Assembly (NCBI GenBank): GCA_963757265.1
Contig: CAVWRA010000012.1
Location: 496,001-560,000 of the forward strand
Direction: 5' to 3'
DNA length: 64,000 nt
From: CAIVVT01 sp963757265
Lineage (GTDB): Bacteria; Acidobacteriota; Terriglobia; Bryobacterales; Bryobacteraceae
The notes beneath the pieces were generated by a model that had not been told where the DNA came from, made no database searches, and saw nothing but the letters and a program-made list of their open reading frames with translations. Shown piece by piece: positions 20,362 through 28,853 of this stretch. The position numbers and the translations under genes were made by a program. The stretch's first letter is position 1; each line of letters opens with the position of its first letter.

Positions 20362-20580
20362 TCATCCTGCGAGCTGCATTCTTCCTCCGGGGGCCTTCAG
20401 CCACCGCGTCACCAGAATGCCAGGCGGCCCGCGCCCTAGCTGGTATGACCCGTAATGAACGGTCCAGTGGGGAGTTGCACCCCGAACGGGAATGCCTGTC
20501 CAGGCGCCACCTTCGTTGCGGAGGATCGGGTCGTCCTGCTCGCGAAACGGCGCATCAGCAGGCCGGAAAGGGTTCGGACG
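20362..20580 (-). pseudogene. C-terminal remnant upstream of decarboxylase-like gene
   Basis: One minus-strand frame reads naturally for about 70 residues (DDPILRNEGGAWTGIP, then TPHWTVHYGSYQLGRG) and ends 50 bp before the decarboxylase-like start. No start codon with a ribosome site is visible, and plus-strand phage-like coding begins at 20620. Probably the tail of a deleted operon partner; family not recognised. Confidence 0.3.
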
Positions 20581-20619
20581 GCGCTGGCTCAAAAGGGGAA
20601 CCGGTAAGAGGTTACTGAG

Positions 20620-21314
20620 GTGGTCGACGGAACGGTCCTGAGTTCGACGCCTTCCGCTGCCGACACCAGCAGTGGCACGGTCGCGGCCACGTTCAACCCG
20701 CAGACCAAGAATACTGCGTTGATGGGGCCGGCGTCGGGTTCAGCAGCCAACCCCACGTTCCGGAGCATCGTGGCGGCGGATTTGCCGACGCAGACGCTCA
20801 ATTACTGGTTCCCTGGCACCGTCCTTCCGCCGACCAACGGCAGCAATCAGCCCCTAGGAGGAACGGGGCTCGCCAATACGGTGCGGTTCATCATTTTCAC
20901 GCTGCCTTTCAACGCCACGGTCAGTAAAACCTCCATCGAGATTTCAACCTCTGATGCCAGCCAGACTGCCGATTTCGGTCTTTATAATGCGGCCGGAACT
21001 TCCAAGCTGTGGTCGATTGGCTTTGGCAGCGGGGTCAGCCTCGGGAGCACCAGCATGTGATGTCATCGACGAACACGACGGTGGCCCTTGCAGCAGGTTC
21101 GTACCTATTCGCCTGGACCGAAAGCGGCACCTCTGGCCAGATCTACACCTGGAACATGAACACCGGGCTGTACCAGTTGCTCTCCTCAGGGTCGAGCTAT
21201 AAGTACGGCACCTGCACGAACACGGCGACGGCCGGTGCGCTACCCGCCTCCTGCGGAACCCTGATCGCCGCGACTTCCGCTTTCAACGTGCCCGCGATCA
21301 TGCTGGAGCCCTAA
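20620..21314 (+). pseudogene. Phage tail/virion-surface-like protein, frameshifted
   Basis: Two frames join near 21055. The first (to 21060) contains NPTFRSIVAADLPTQTL, a repeat-like motif common in phage tail fibres and related surface proteins, then a beta-rich domain. The second (to 21314) continues with TTVALAAGSYLFAWTESGTSG and ends in NVPAIMLEP. No ribosome site supports the start, so the N-terminal part is probably missing. The stop is immediately followed by the ATG of the beta-helix gene, so the two were likely co-transcribed. Confidence 0.45.
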
Positions 21315-21615
21315 ATGAAAAAAGCGCTTCTCGCATTGCTGCTTTCCACTTCCGTCCGCCAGGCAGCGACTTACTACGTGGACAACTGCGTCGTCACAGG
21401 CAGCGATTCCAACAACGGCACGAGCACGTCAACGCCCTGGTTGACGATCGCCCACGTCAACACGCGGACGTTCAGTCCTGGAGACTCGATCCTATTCCAG
21501 CGCGGCTGCATCTGGCACGAAAAGCTCCTGCCGCCGTCCTCCGGCTCGAGCGCTGGCCAGATCACCTTCGCCGACTACGGCAGCGGCAACAAACCGATCC
21601 TGGACGGGGCGCCGG
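21315..21615 (+). pseudogene. Right-handed beta-helix protein, N-terminal fragment
   Basis: A signal peptide (MKKALLALLLSTSVRQA) precedes YYVDNCVVTGSDSNNGT, then PWLTIAHVN, FSPGDSILFQRG and FADYGSGNKPILDG. This is the usual opening of secreted parallel beta-helix proteins (pectate-lyase-like). Full members have 400 or more residues; here homology ends at about 21605, where the sequence becomes the antisense end of the histidine kinase. The open frame runs to 21668 only by chance. Confidence 0.6.
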
Positions 21616-24003
21616 TGCCGGCGGTCCCAACACCGCCCGGATCCTTCCGGCGAGCTCTTCCGGCGTGAAAGGCTTCTCGATGAAGTCAGTGCCCGCGTCC
21701 AGCACTCCATGCTGCAATATGGCGTTGTCGGCGTATCCGGACATGTATAGAACCTTGATCTCAGGCCGCAGTTTTCTCAGTCGGGTAACCAGTTCGCGGC
21801 CGTTCATGTGCGGCATCACCACGTCCGTCAAGACCAGGTGGATACGCGCGCTTTCCTGCTCGCAGATCAGCAGCGCCGCCCCTGCGTCGGCCGCTTCGAT
21901 TACACGGTATCCATATGCTTTCAACGCCGCGACCACCAACCTGCGGACTTCCTCCTGGTCCTCCACCACCAGGATCGTCTCTTTCCCCCCCGGCTCCGCC
22001 ACGGCCGCCGGCTGCTCGACGTCAGTTGTCGCCTCGGCCAGTGCGGGCAGGTAGATCTTGAACGTCGTACCTCGGCCTGGCTCGCTGTAGACATTGATGT
22101 GGCCGCCGCTCTGTGCCACGATGCCCTGGACCATCGACAGCCCCAGCCCTGTGCCCTTCCCGACTTCCTTAGTGGTGTAGAAGGGCTCGAAGATCCGCTG
22201 CTGCGTCGCTTCATCCATTCCCAATCCGGTATCGCTCACTGCCAGCAGGGCATAGCGGCCCAGGCGAGCCTCCGGATGCAGCTTCTGATAACTCTCGTCG
22301 CGCTCCACAAGGCTTGTCTCGATGAGCAGCCGGCCGCCTCCGGGCATGGCATCCCTGGAATTCACCGCCAGATTCATGATGACCTGCTCCAGTTGGTGCG
22401 GATCCGCGTGCACCGTGAGGTCCTCCGTTGCGAACGAAAGCAATACCTCCACGTCTTCGCCCAGCAGGCGTTGCAGAAACGACTGCATGTCCCTCACCAG
22501 GCAGTTGAGACTTAGTATGCGGGGCTGTAGGAGTTGCTTGCGGCTGAATGCCAGCAATTGCCGGGTAAGTCCCGCGGCCCGCTCTCCTGCCTGACGAATC
22601 TCCTCCATCTGGACCCTAAGCGGATCGTCAGCTCTCAGTCGGGCTAGCGCTAAATTGGCGTAGCCACTGATGACCGTTAACAGATTGTTGAAATCGTGAG
22701 CCACTCCGCCTGCCAGACGCGCGATAGATTCCATCTTCTGAGCGTGAGCGAGCTGCACGCGAAGCTTTTCTCGCTCAGTCTCGGCCTCTTTCCGCTCCGT
22801 AATGTCTCGCGTCACGCCAGTGCAGCCGATCGGCGTCCCATCGTCCGACCAAATGAAACTGGCGTTGACCTCAGCCCAGGAGGTAGTGCCGTCCTTGCGG
22901 AGCAGCTCCCATTCAATGGTGCGAACGGCGTGGCGGTCAAACTGTGGTAATGCCGCCCTCTCCAACTCTTCTTCCAAGACGAGCCCAATTCTGACTGCAT
23001 TCTCGGGCCCGACGAAGTCCCGCCAGTTGAGTTCCATGCACTCCGCGGCCGTCCAGCCGAAGGCACGTTCCACTCTAGGGCTGACATAGGTGAACCGGCC
23101 GGACAAGTCGGTTGACCAAAGCGTGTCCGGGATGCATTTGGCGATCGTGAGAAGCCTCTCGTTGGCCTCCCGAGCAGCCTGCTCGGATTGTCTGAGATCG
23201 ACTAATCTCCACACACCGTCCATTAGGAGGGTGAGTTGCAATACGTCGGTGTCGTCATAGGCATTGGCTTTGTTGGCTACGCAGACAACGGCCACGATGC
23301 TGTTTCCCTTGAAGACTGGCAAGGTCATAAAACGACTGATGGAAACGTGACCCTCCGGATACCCTTTTTTCGAGGGATGATCTGCCTGAAAGTCGTTTAA
23401 GACGACAGCCTTGCGTTGGCGTACAGCCTCGCCCCAAGCGCCAGTTTCTTCCAGCTTGCAACAGGTCCGCGGGTTAGCGATCGCACACTCTGGCAAAGTC
23501 TCTTTCGACCAGGTGTTCAGGATGAATTCATGGCGACTCTCGTCATAGATGTGAATGTGCCCAATCTTACTCTCGGTCAGGCCTATAGCTTCGCTTAGCG
23601 CATTATCCAGAAGATCCCGCACGTTCTGCGTTTGGCGCTGTGAGAGTTGGAGGAGCACCCGCAATATTCTTTCGGCGCGCTGGGCCGCGGTGATGTCCCG
23701 GATTGCTCCGGCGGTGTGCTGCTTGCCGTCAACCATTAACATAACCATGGAGAGCGAACCGACAAACGAGTCCCCGCATTTCTTTCGCAGCTTCGTCACG
23801 AAGCCCGAGACCCGGCCTCTTGCCTTGAGCTCGGCTACCAGCCTGGCTTGGTCGGCCACATCGGAATAGAGGCCAAGCTCAAGCGCCGTCTTGCCAATGA
23901 CCTCCTCTTTCGAATAGCCGAAGAGCTCCTCGCAAAGAGAGTTGCAGTTGACAATGATGCCTTCTTCCAGTGTGGCCAGAAACAGTGCGTCTGGGCCATT
24001 CAT
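21562..24003 (-). CDS. Hybrid histidine kinase (PAS-GAF-PAS-HisKA-HATPase-REC), main part
   Basis: An 813-residue protein with, in order: PAS (about 1-110), a GAF-like sensor (about 120-270), PAS (285-405), HisKA with phospho-acceptor His436 in GGVAHDFNNLL, HATPase (N box NLAVNSRDAM, G boxes DTGLGM and GKGTGLGL) and a receiver domain with Asp727 in LTDVVMP and Lys777 in EKPF. It has no membrane segments, so it is a cytosolic sensor kinase. The last 30 or so residues after RIRAVLG are probably non-native, since this DNA overlaps a truncated beta-helix gene. Its ATG directly follows the TAA of the upstream PAS fragment in the same frame (TAAATG), so it is the larger part of a kinase interrupted by one stop. 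Confidence 0.85.
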   Translation of the reverse strand: MNGPDALFLATLEEGIIVNCNSLCEELFGYSKEEVIGKTALELGLYSDVADQARLVAELKARGRVSGFVTKLRKKCGDSFVGSLSMVMLMVDGKQHTAGAIRDITAAQRAERILRVLLQLSQRQTQNVRDLLDNALSEAIGLTESKIGHIHIYDESRHEFILNTWSKETLPECAIANPRTCCKLEETGAWGEAVRQRKAVVLNDFQADHPSKKGYPEGHVSISRFMTLPVFKGNSIVAVVCVANKANAYDDTDVLQLTLLMDGVWRLVDLRQSEQAAREANERLLTIAKCIPDTLWSTDLSGRFTYVSPRVERAFGWTAAECMELNWRDFVGPENAVRIGLVLEEELERAALPQFDRHAVRTIEWELLRKDGTTSWAEVNASFIWSDDGTPIGCTGVTRDITERKEAETEREKLRVQLAHAQKMESIARLAGGVAHDFNNLLTVISGYANLALARLRADDPLRVQMEEIRQAGERAAGLTRQLLAFSRKQLLQPRILSLNCLVRDMQSFLQRLLGEDVEVLLSFATEDLTVHADPHQLEQVIMNLAVNSRDAMPGGGRLLIETSLVERDESYQKLHPEARLGRYALLAVSDTGLGMDEATQQRIFEPFYTTKEVGKGTGLGLSMVQGIVAQSGGHINVYSEPGRGTTFKIYLPALAEATTDVEQPAAVAEPGGKETILVVEDQEEVRRLVVAALKAYGYRVIEAADAGAALLICEQESARIHLVLTDVVMPHMNGRELVTRLRKLRPEIKVLYMSGYADNAILQHGVLDAGTDFIEKPFTPEELAGRIRAVLGPPAPAPRPGSVCCRCRSRRR

Positions 24004-24666
24004 TTAAGTAATCTGGAACCTCCCCTCGGACTCCCGCAGCCGTCTCTCGGTGTACCGGCGCTCGGTGACGTCGCGGAAGATCGCCAGCAGCAGGGTGCTT
24101 CCCGCTTCGCCCGCTCGAGCCAGCGTCACATCCATGTCAAAGAGGGCGCCGCCGACCCGCCGAGACACCCACTCGAAGTGCTGCCCTTCCCCGGCCAACG
24201 CAGCCGCCGCTCTCATGGCGAACGCTTCGGCGGACGGCTGCCCGTCGGGCTGAAACTCGGGACTGAAATCAGTTGGAGAGCGTCCAATCAGATCCTCTTT
24301 GGCGAGCCCGTAAATGTGCGCGGCCGACTGGTTGCAGTCCACCAAACCTGTCGTATCGAGGAGGAGGATCCCATCCACGGCCGTTTCGAGCAGGGGGCAG
24401 CACCTGAGTTCACTGCGTCTGAACGCCTCCGCCGTCGGGTTCCGTCGGACGCGGCCATCGTCGTTTCCACCGGATTCGGCTTCCGGATGAGAAGGCTGGC
24501 AGGCGTCGCCGGCCACGAGGGACGACGTCGCGAAGGCGCCCAGACGGCGTTCGAGCTCGGCAATCCGCACCAGAAGGCGTTCGTTTTTCCGCCGCAGCCC
24601 GGGTTCGGCGTCACCGATAGTGCTCATCTCCGCGCCAAACAGAATTGGTTTGATGTCCTCACGCAT
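24004..24666 (-). CDS. N-terminal PAS part of the interrupted hybrid kinase
   Basis: These 220 residues contain a leading helix and one PAS domain (about 90-205: LLETAVDGILLLDTTGLV, ending IFRDVTERRYTERRL). The C-terminus RESEGRFQIT is the usual linker that runs straight into a second PAS domain, and the next codon after TAA continues in frame with NGPDALFLA. The parent was thus one protein of about 1030 residues. Either a nonsense mutation split it, or the two parts are made separately by reinitiation at TAAATG. A Met at 24627 is a possible alternative start. Confidence 0.75.
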   Translation of the reverse strand: MREDIKPILFGAEMSTIGDAEPGLRRKNERLLVRIAELERRLGAFATSSLVAGDACQPSHPEAESGGNDDGRVRRNPTAEAFRRSELRCCPLLETAVDGILLLDTTGLVDCNQSAAHIYGLAKEDLIGRSPTDFSPEFQPDGQPSAEAFAMRAAAALAGEGQHFEWVSRRVGGALFDMDVTLARAGEAGSTLLLAIFRDVTERRYTERRLRESEGRFQIT

Positions 24667-24762
24667 TCGATCCTTGCCTCTTCCGGACGTTTCATCAGCC
24701 GCGGGTAGGCATTGGCGCCGTCACGCGGTGTTCGACCTCGGCCCTGCTTCCATTTTGTCCGC

Positions 24763-25158
24763 TTAAGCGTTGCTCAGTTCCCGGAGTTCCTCGGAACGGG
24801 ACTTGGCACGCCATTTCACCCGCCGGAACTGTGTCTCGGTGATGCCCAGAGCCCGCTGAATTCCTTCCGGTTGCTCCTGGTACACGTAAAACCGTGATAG
24901 AACCTCCCGGTCTCGGGCCGGCATCTCCTTGAGGACGCGCAATGCGATCTGTACCAGTTGGTCGCCGGAGCCCTGGGCGCTTACGCCGCCACGGGACACT
25001 CGCGTTGGACCAGCACTGGAGTTGCGGGCGCGAATTCCGGCATCCACCGCCGGTTGGCGCTTCGCCAATTCGAACACTGACCGTTGAAGACCGTCGATTG
25101 CCCGGGACAAGGCGCTCATTGATTTTGTAAGCCCGGCCCTCAAATCCTCTGGAATCAC
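24763..25158 (-). CDS. Sigma-70 region 4-like DNA-binding protein
   Basis: A 131-residue protein with GTG start at 25158 and GAGAGG 7 nt upstream. The C-terminal half reads VLKEMPARDREVLSRFY, then ITETQFRRVKWRAKSR. This is a sigma-factor region 4 helix-turn-helix with Gln-Phe-Arg-Arg in the recognition helix. Region 2, needed to bind the -10 element, is absent; the N-terminal half is a helical segment of unknown role. It is therefore probably a sigma-like regulator, not a full ECF sigma factor. It lies just upstream of the PAS/kinase genes on the same strand and may work with them. Confidence 0.65.
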   Translation of the reverse strand: MIPEDLRAGLTKSMSALSRAIDGLQRSVFELAKRQPAVDAGIRARNSSAGPTRVSRGGVSAQGSGDQLVQIALRVLKEMPARDREVLSRFYVYQEQPEGIQRALGITETQFRRVKWRAKSRSEELRELSNA

Positions 25159-25388
25159 GGCTCGACCTCTCTGCGAACTCCTGGCGCGTTCCGTGAACCC
25201 GCGAGACTCCCTAGAAGGGATTCGACCACCAGCGTGCTACAATCGAAATCGTGGATATTCCCAAGCCTTTAGGAACGACGGCTACCACCTCTGATTGGAG
25301 TATCGGGGAGTCTGGATGATGGGTCTTTTCGTTTCTTCCTGAGGATTACGGAATCCTAGGAAATTCCAGATGACGGTGTAAAACAGTC

Positions 25389-26294
25389 ATGGCGGCACGG
25401 GAAGACATGCGCCTCGTTCTCGCGGGGGCTGACGACGCTCTATCAGCGCAGTCTTTCTGGTTTGAGGGCGATGGTTACTGGATCTACGCGGCTGAACAAC
25501 CACGCAACACGTGGCGCGAACACACCCATGACTGTGCGCAGGTCACCATTGGACTGGAGGTCCGCGGTCGCCTGGATTGGCGGGCGAGTTCCGGCTCTCT
25601 CGAACGCCAGGAAGTGATCGGAAACGCAATTGCCGTCATCCCGCCTGGCGTGCCCCATAGCTGCCTGTGGCTGCGAAGCGCGAGTATTGTCACTGTCTAT
25701 CTCAGCAAGCGATTCCTGTCAACTCAGGCGGGCCAGGTCTTGCAAGGGGTCCGCGTTGACCTGCAACCCGTGCACGTGGGGCGTGATGCATTGCTTGAGG
25801 AATTGGGACGCGCTCTGTACTTCGAATGCGAAATGCATGAGCTTAGCAGGTTCTTCGCCGATTCAGTGGTCACGGTGCTGGCGAGGCATCTGTGGCGCCA
25901 CTACAATGCCGGTGCGGAGTTGTTGTCGGGCCTTGGCACTGGACTCGGACCGGCACGCACCCGTCGGGTTCGCAAGTACATTGATGAGTCTCTCGAAAGC
26001 GACCTTTCTCTCGGTGCGCTTGCCAAAGTCGCCGGATTGAGCCCCAACTATTTCGTCAAGATGTTCCGGCAGACGACGGGCTTTACCCCACATCAGTACG
26101 TCTGTCACCGAAGAGTGGACCGGGCACGGCAATTGCTCGCGTATGCGGACCTACCGCTCGTCGAGGTGGCGCATCGCTGCGGCTTCACTAGCCAGAGTCA
26201 ATTCACCACGGTCTTCCTCCGGTTCACAGGCGTTACGCCTGGCAGATTTCGCTCCGAGAATGAGTGCAAGTTCCGGACAAGTTCTGCTGGCTAG
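25389..26294 (+). CDS. AraC-family transcriptional regulator
   Basis: A 301-residue regulator. The N-terminal cupin-like sensor domain (about 20-120) contains REHTHDCAQVTIGLEVRG and IPPGVPH. The C-terminal double helix-turn-helix (about 195-290) contains LGALAKVAGLSPNYFVKMF, PHQYVCHRRVDRARQLL and VEVAHRCGFTSQSQFTTVF. Such proteins bind small ligands such as sugars and activate nearby genes; the ligand is unknown. It is divergent from the sigma-like gene, so the 230-bp gap probably holds both promoters. Its TAG stop (26292-26294) coincides with the target site of the adjoining IS element, so the insertion left the reading frame intact. Confidence 0.85.
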   Translation: MAAREDMRLVLAGADDALSAQSFWFEGDGYWIYAAEQPRNTWREHTHDCAQVTIGLEVRGRLDWRASSGSLERQEVIGNAIAVIPPGVPHSCLWLRSASIVTVYLSKRFLSTQAGQVLQGVRVDLQPVHVGRDALLEELGRALYFECEMHELSRFFADSVVTVLARHLWRHYNAGAELLSGLGTGLGPARTRRVRKYIDESLESDLSLGALAKVAGLSPNYFVKMFRQTTGFTPHQYVCHRRVDRARQLLAYADLPLVEVAHRCGFTSQSQFTTVFLRFTGVTPGRFRSENECKFRTSSAG

Positions 26295-27141
26295 ATTCTG
26301 TCGTCACGAGATGAAGATTTCAAACAAATAGCACATGGATTGTTCTAATTTCGTGTCATGATGGGGCATGAAGTTGGCCCATCGGCGGCATGACATTACG
26401 GATCGCGTGTGGTCCATTCTGGAGCCACATCTCCCTGGCAGAAAAGGCACTTGGGGCGGTATCGGGCGAGACAACCGCCGCTTCATCAATGCCGTTTTCT
26501 GGATCCTCCGCACGGGGGCCCCGTGGCGCGATTTGCCGCCCGACTACGGGGACTGGAAGAACACCCATCGCCGCTTCTGCCGCTGGCGCGACAAGGGCAC
26601 GTGGGAAGCTCTGCTGGAGCGCTTGATCGATCAGCCGGATTTTGAGTGGCTGATGATCGACGCCAGCCACATCAAGGTCCACCCGCATGGCACCGGAGCG
26701 CGGGGCGGCAACCAGGAAATGGGCCGCACAAAAGGGGGCTCAACACAAAGCTACACTTGGCCGTGGATGCGCATGGTCTGCCGGTCCGAGTTGTTATTAC
26801 GCCAGGTCCCACTGCGGATTGTACGCAAGCTAGTCTTCTAATTGAAGGACTTACAGCCCAGAACCTGTTGGCTGACCGGGGTTACGACACGGACGCCATC
26901 CTGGCCCAGGCACGCCGGCAGGGCATGGAGCCCGTCATACCGCCCCAAGGCCGCCGCAAGCTACAACACACCTATGATCGGGACCTGTACAAGCTGAGGC
27001 ATCTGGTGGAGAATGCCTTCCTGCACCTGAAACGATGGCGTGGAATTGCTACGCGGTACGCCAAAAACAGTGCTTCCTTCCTCGCTGCCGTCTATATCCG
27101 GTGTATCGCAATCTGGGCGAGCATCTCGTGACGACAGAATC
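26294..27141 (+). mobile_element. IS5-family insertion sequence (IS427-like), complete
   Basis: The element is 848 bp. Perfect 20-bp terminal inverted repeats start GATTCTGTCGTCACG at 26294 and end at 27141. A TA is present directly outside each end (26292-26293 and 27142-27143), within CTAG, which fits a TA duplication. One transposase is encoded in two overlapping frames. Length, two-frame layout and TA target fit the IS427 group of IS5. Perfect ends suggest recent insertion. Confidence 0.88.
26368..27131 (+). CDS. IS5-family transposase, two frames joined by -1 frameshift
   Basis: The first frame (26368-26841) encodes the N-terminal helix-turn-helix domain (RHDITDRVWSILEPHLPG, NAVFWILRTGAPWRDLP) and the first catalytic Asp in LMIDASHIKVH. 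The second frame (to 27131) encodes the rest: LHLAVDAHGLPVRVV, LLADRGYDTDAI with the second Asp, and FLHLKRWRGIATRY near the Glu of the DDE triad. They join at the AAAAGGGGG run (26730-26738), a plausible -1 slippage site giving MGRTKGGLNTKLH. Programmed frameshifting is usual in this IS group, so the transposase is probably functional. Confidence 0.85.
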
Positions 27142-27156
27142 TAGACAACGGCCGTT

Positions 27157-27408
27157 TCAGGCGCGTGAAACATCTTGCTCGCGAAAAGAGAATAGCGCCG
27201 AGCCATCCCACGGAGTAATCAACCACTTGGCCTTCGCGGCCAATCTTCGGCGCTGGTCATCATTGAGCCGTAGCCGCTTGTCGCCGAGTTGCTCGCGAAG
27301 CACCCGGTTCTCCTCGCGAAGATAATCGATGATCTGCAGTTGGCGCTGGTTCATCCACCCGGCGACGGCGATCACCACGAACCGAAACGGATCCAGCACT
27401 CTGGGCAT
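27157..27408 (-). pseudogene. N-terminal fragment of an integrase-type transposase
   Basis: Starts with ATG at 27408. The first 60 residues (MNQRQLQIIDYLREENRVL, then RLRLNDDQRRRLAAKAK) match the opening helical region of DDE integrase-core transposases that have an EENRVLREQLG heptad segment. After AAKAK the family sequence is lost, and the frame ends 16 bp from the IS5 element. The catalytic core is missing. A relic of an older mobile element. Confidence 0.6.
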
Positions 27409-27536
27409 ATCGTTAGACCATTATCCCGAGCCTCCCTGCGCAGGGACAAACCTGCGCCATTTCAAGCAGATCCAGTTTCCGGACCATACCGGATGTAGCC
27501 AAGCGAATCAGGATCGTTAAGTGAACAGTATTGGGG

Positions 27537-28853
27537 CTAGCGCAGGGCGATCTGCTTTTTCAGCTCCGCCACGGCGAGGCGCCAGGCGGCTTCGGCGCGA
27601 AACAGATCGGCGGCCGAGGCAGCGGTCGCGGCCTGGGTTTCGGCGTAGGCCGATTTGAGAGCTAGGCCGAGCTCGAACTGATCCTTGGTCAAGCGCTCGC
27701 TTTCGCGCCGCAGCTCGAGGCTCTCGCGGGCAACGTTAACCATTTGGAGCGAGCGCTCGACGTCGCGAAAGCTCTTGCGAACGCGCTGCTCGACATCGTC
27801 CTGGACGCGGCGCAGGTTCTCCTCGGCCTGCTCGAGCAGGGTGTGGCGCTCGCGCAGGATGTCGCGGCGTTTGCCGAAGTCGAAGAGGTTGTAGGTCAGG
27901 GCGCCGCCCAGGGCGCCGAAGTCGCCGGGCAGCGTGGGGATGCCGTCCTGATGAAAGTACTGGACCAGCGCGGTGACTTCAGGGATGTAGTCGGCGCGGG
28001 CGGCGCGGACGCCGGCGCGGGCCTGGTCCACGCTGGCGCGGGCGGCGCGGACGTCGGAGCTGCGTTCGAGGGCATCGCAGACGACCTGGTCGGCGGAGGG
28101 AAGTTGGAAGTCGGGGCGCGGCGGCTCGGCGGGGGCCAGCTCGGTGGTGGAAGGCAGGCCGATGCAGAGGTTCAGCGCCTCGGCGTAGTCGGCTTCCTGA
28201 TCGCGCGCGGCGAGGAGGTTCTGGCGGGCTTCGAGCAGGCCGGCGCGGCGACCGATGGAGGCCACCTTGAGAGCGTTGCCGGTATCGACGGCATTCTGGG
28301 CGTCGGCCAGAAGCTGCTCGGCGGCGGCGAGCTTCGACTCGGCGGCCTGGCGCTGGCGCTGGGCGACGAGCAGGGCGTAGTAGAGCTGCTCGACGGCGTA
28401 GTGGACCTCGTCCGCGCCGGCATCGGAGTGCGCGGCGGCGATCTCCTGCTCGCTGGTGGCGGCGCGGACACCCTGCTGGATCTTGAAGAGCTGGGTGAGC
28501 GGCTGGCCGACGGTGACGCCGCCCAGGAACAGGTTCTGCTTGACGAGGTTGATCGGCACCGGGATGGCGGGCAGAGGCGGCGGCAGGAAGCCCAGGCCGA
28601 GTTCGCCGGCGGTGACGGTAGTGCCCAGCTTCTGGCTGAAGTAGAGGTCGGTGGCGGTGGCCGTGGCGCGGGGGAAGTAGTCGGAGCGGGCGGCCTCGCG
28701 CCTATGCATTGCTTCCTTGACTTTGAGCCGGGCCAGCTGGAGATTGCGATTATTCTTTGCGGCGAGCTGTTGCGCCTCCTCGAGAGTCAGGGGCCTAGCG
28801 GCGAACAACGGCCCGGCGAGCAGGGCCAGCGCGAGCGCACAGGCGAATTTCAT
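27537..28853 (-). CDS. TolC-family outer-membrane efflux protein
   Basis: A 438-residue outer-membrane channel subunit with signal peptide (MKFACALALALLAGPLFA). Two outer membrane efflux repeats follow: RPLTLEEAQQLAAKNNRNL near the N-terminus and SSDVRAARASVDQARAGVR in the middle, with long coiled-coil helices. The ATG at 28853 overlaps the TGA of the pump gene (ATGA), so it is the last gene of a coupled four-gene operon. TolC proteins form the trimeric exit duct for RND pumps; this one presumably serves the adjacent pump. The longer open frame to 28979 is antisense-like extension inside the pump gene. Confidence 0.9.
   Translation of the reverse strand: MKFACALALALLAGPLFAARPLTLEEAQQLAAKNNRNLQLARLKVKEAMHRREAARSDYFPRATATATDLYFSQKLGTTVTAGELGLGFLPPPLPAIPVPINLVKQNLFLGGVTVGQPLTQLFKIQQGVRAATSEQEIAAAHSDAGADEVHYAVEQLYYALLVAQRQRQAAESKLAAAEQLLADAQNAVDTGNALKVASIGRRAGLLEARQNLLAARDQEADYAEALNLCIGLPSTTELAPAEPPRPDFQLPSADQVVCDALERSSDVRAARASVDQARAGVRAARADYIPEVTALVQYFHQDGIPTLPGDFGALGGALTYNLFDFGKRRDILRERHTLLEQAEENLRRVQDDVEQRVRKSFRDVERSLQMVNVARESLELRRESERLTKDQFELGLALKSAYAETQAATAASAADLFRAEAAWRLAVAELKKQIALR

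Noticed and set aside
27412..27536. Possible promoter or IS end between the transposase remnant and tolC
   Set aside because: No inverted repeat or ribosome site could be defined; left unassigned.
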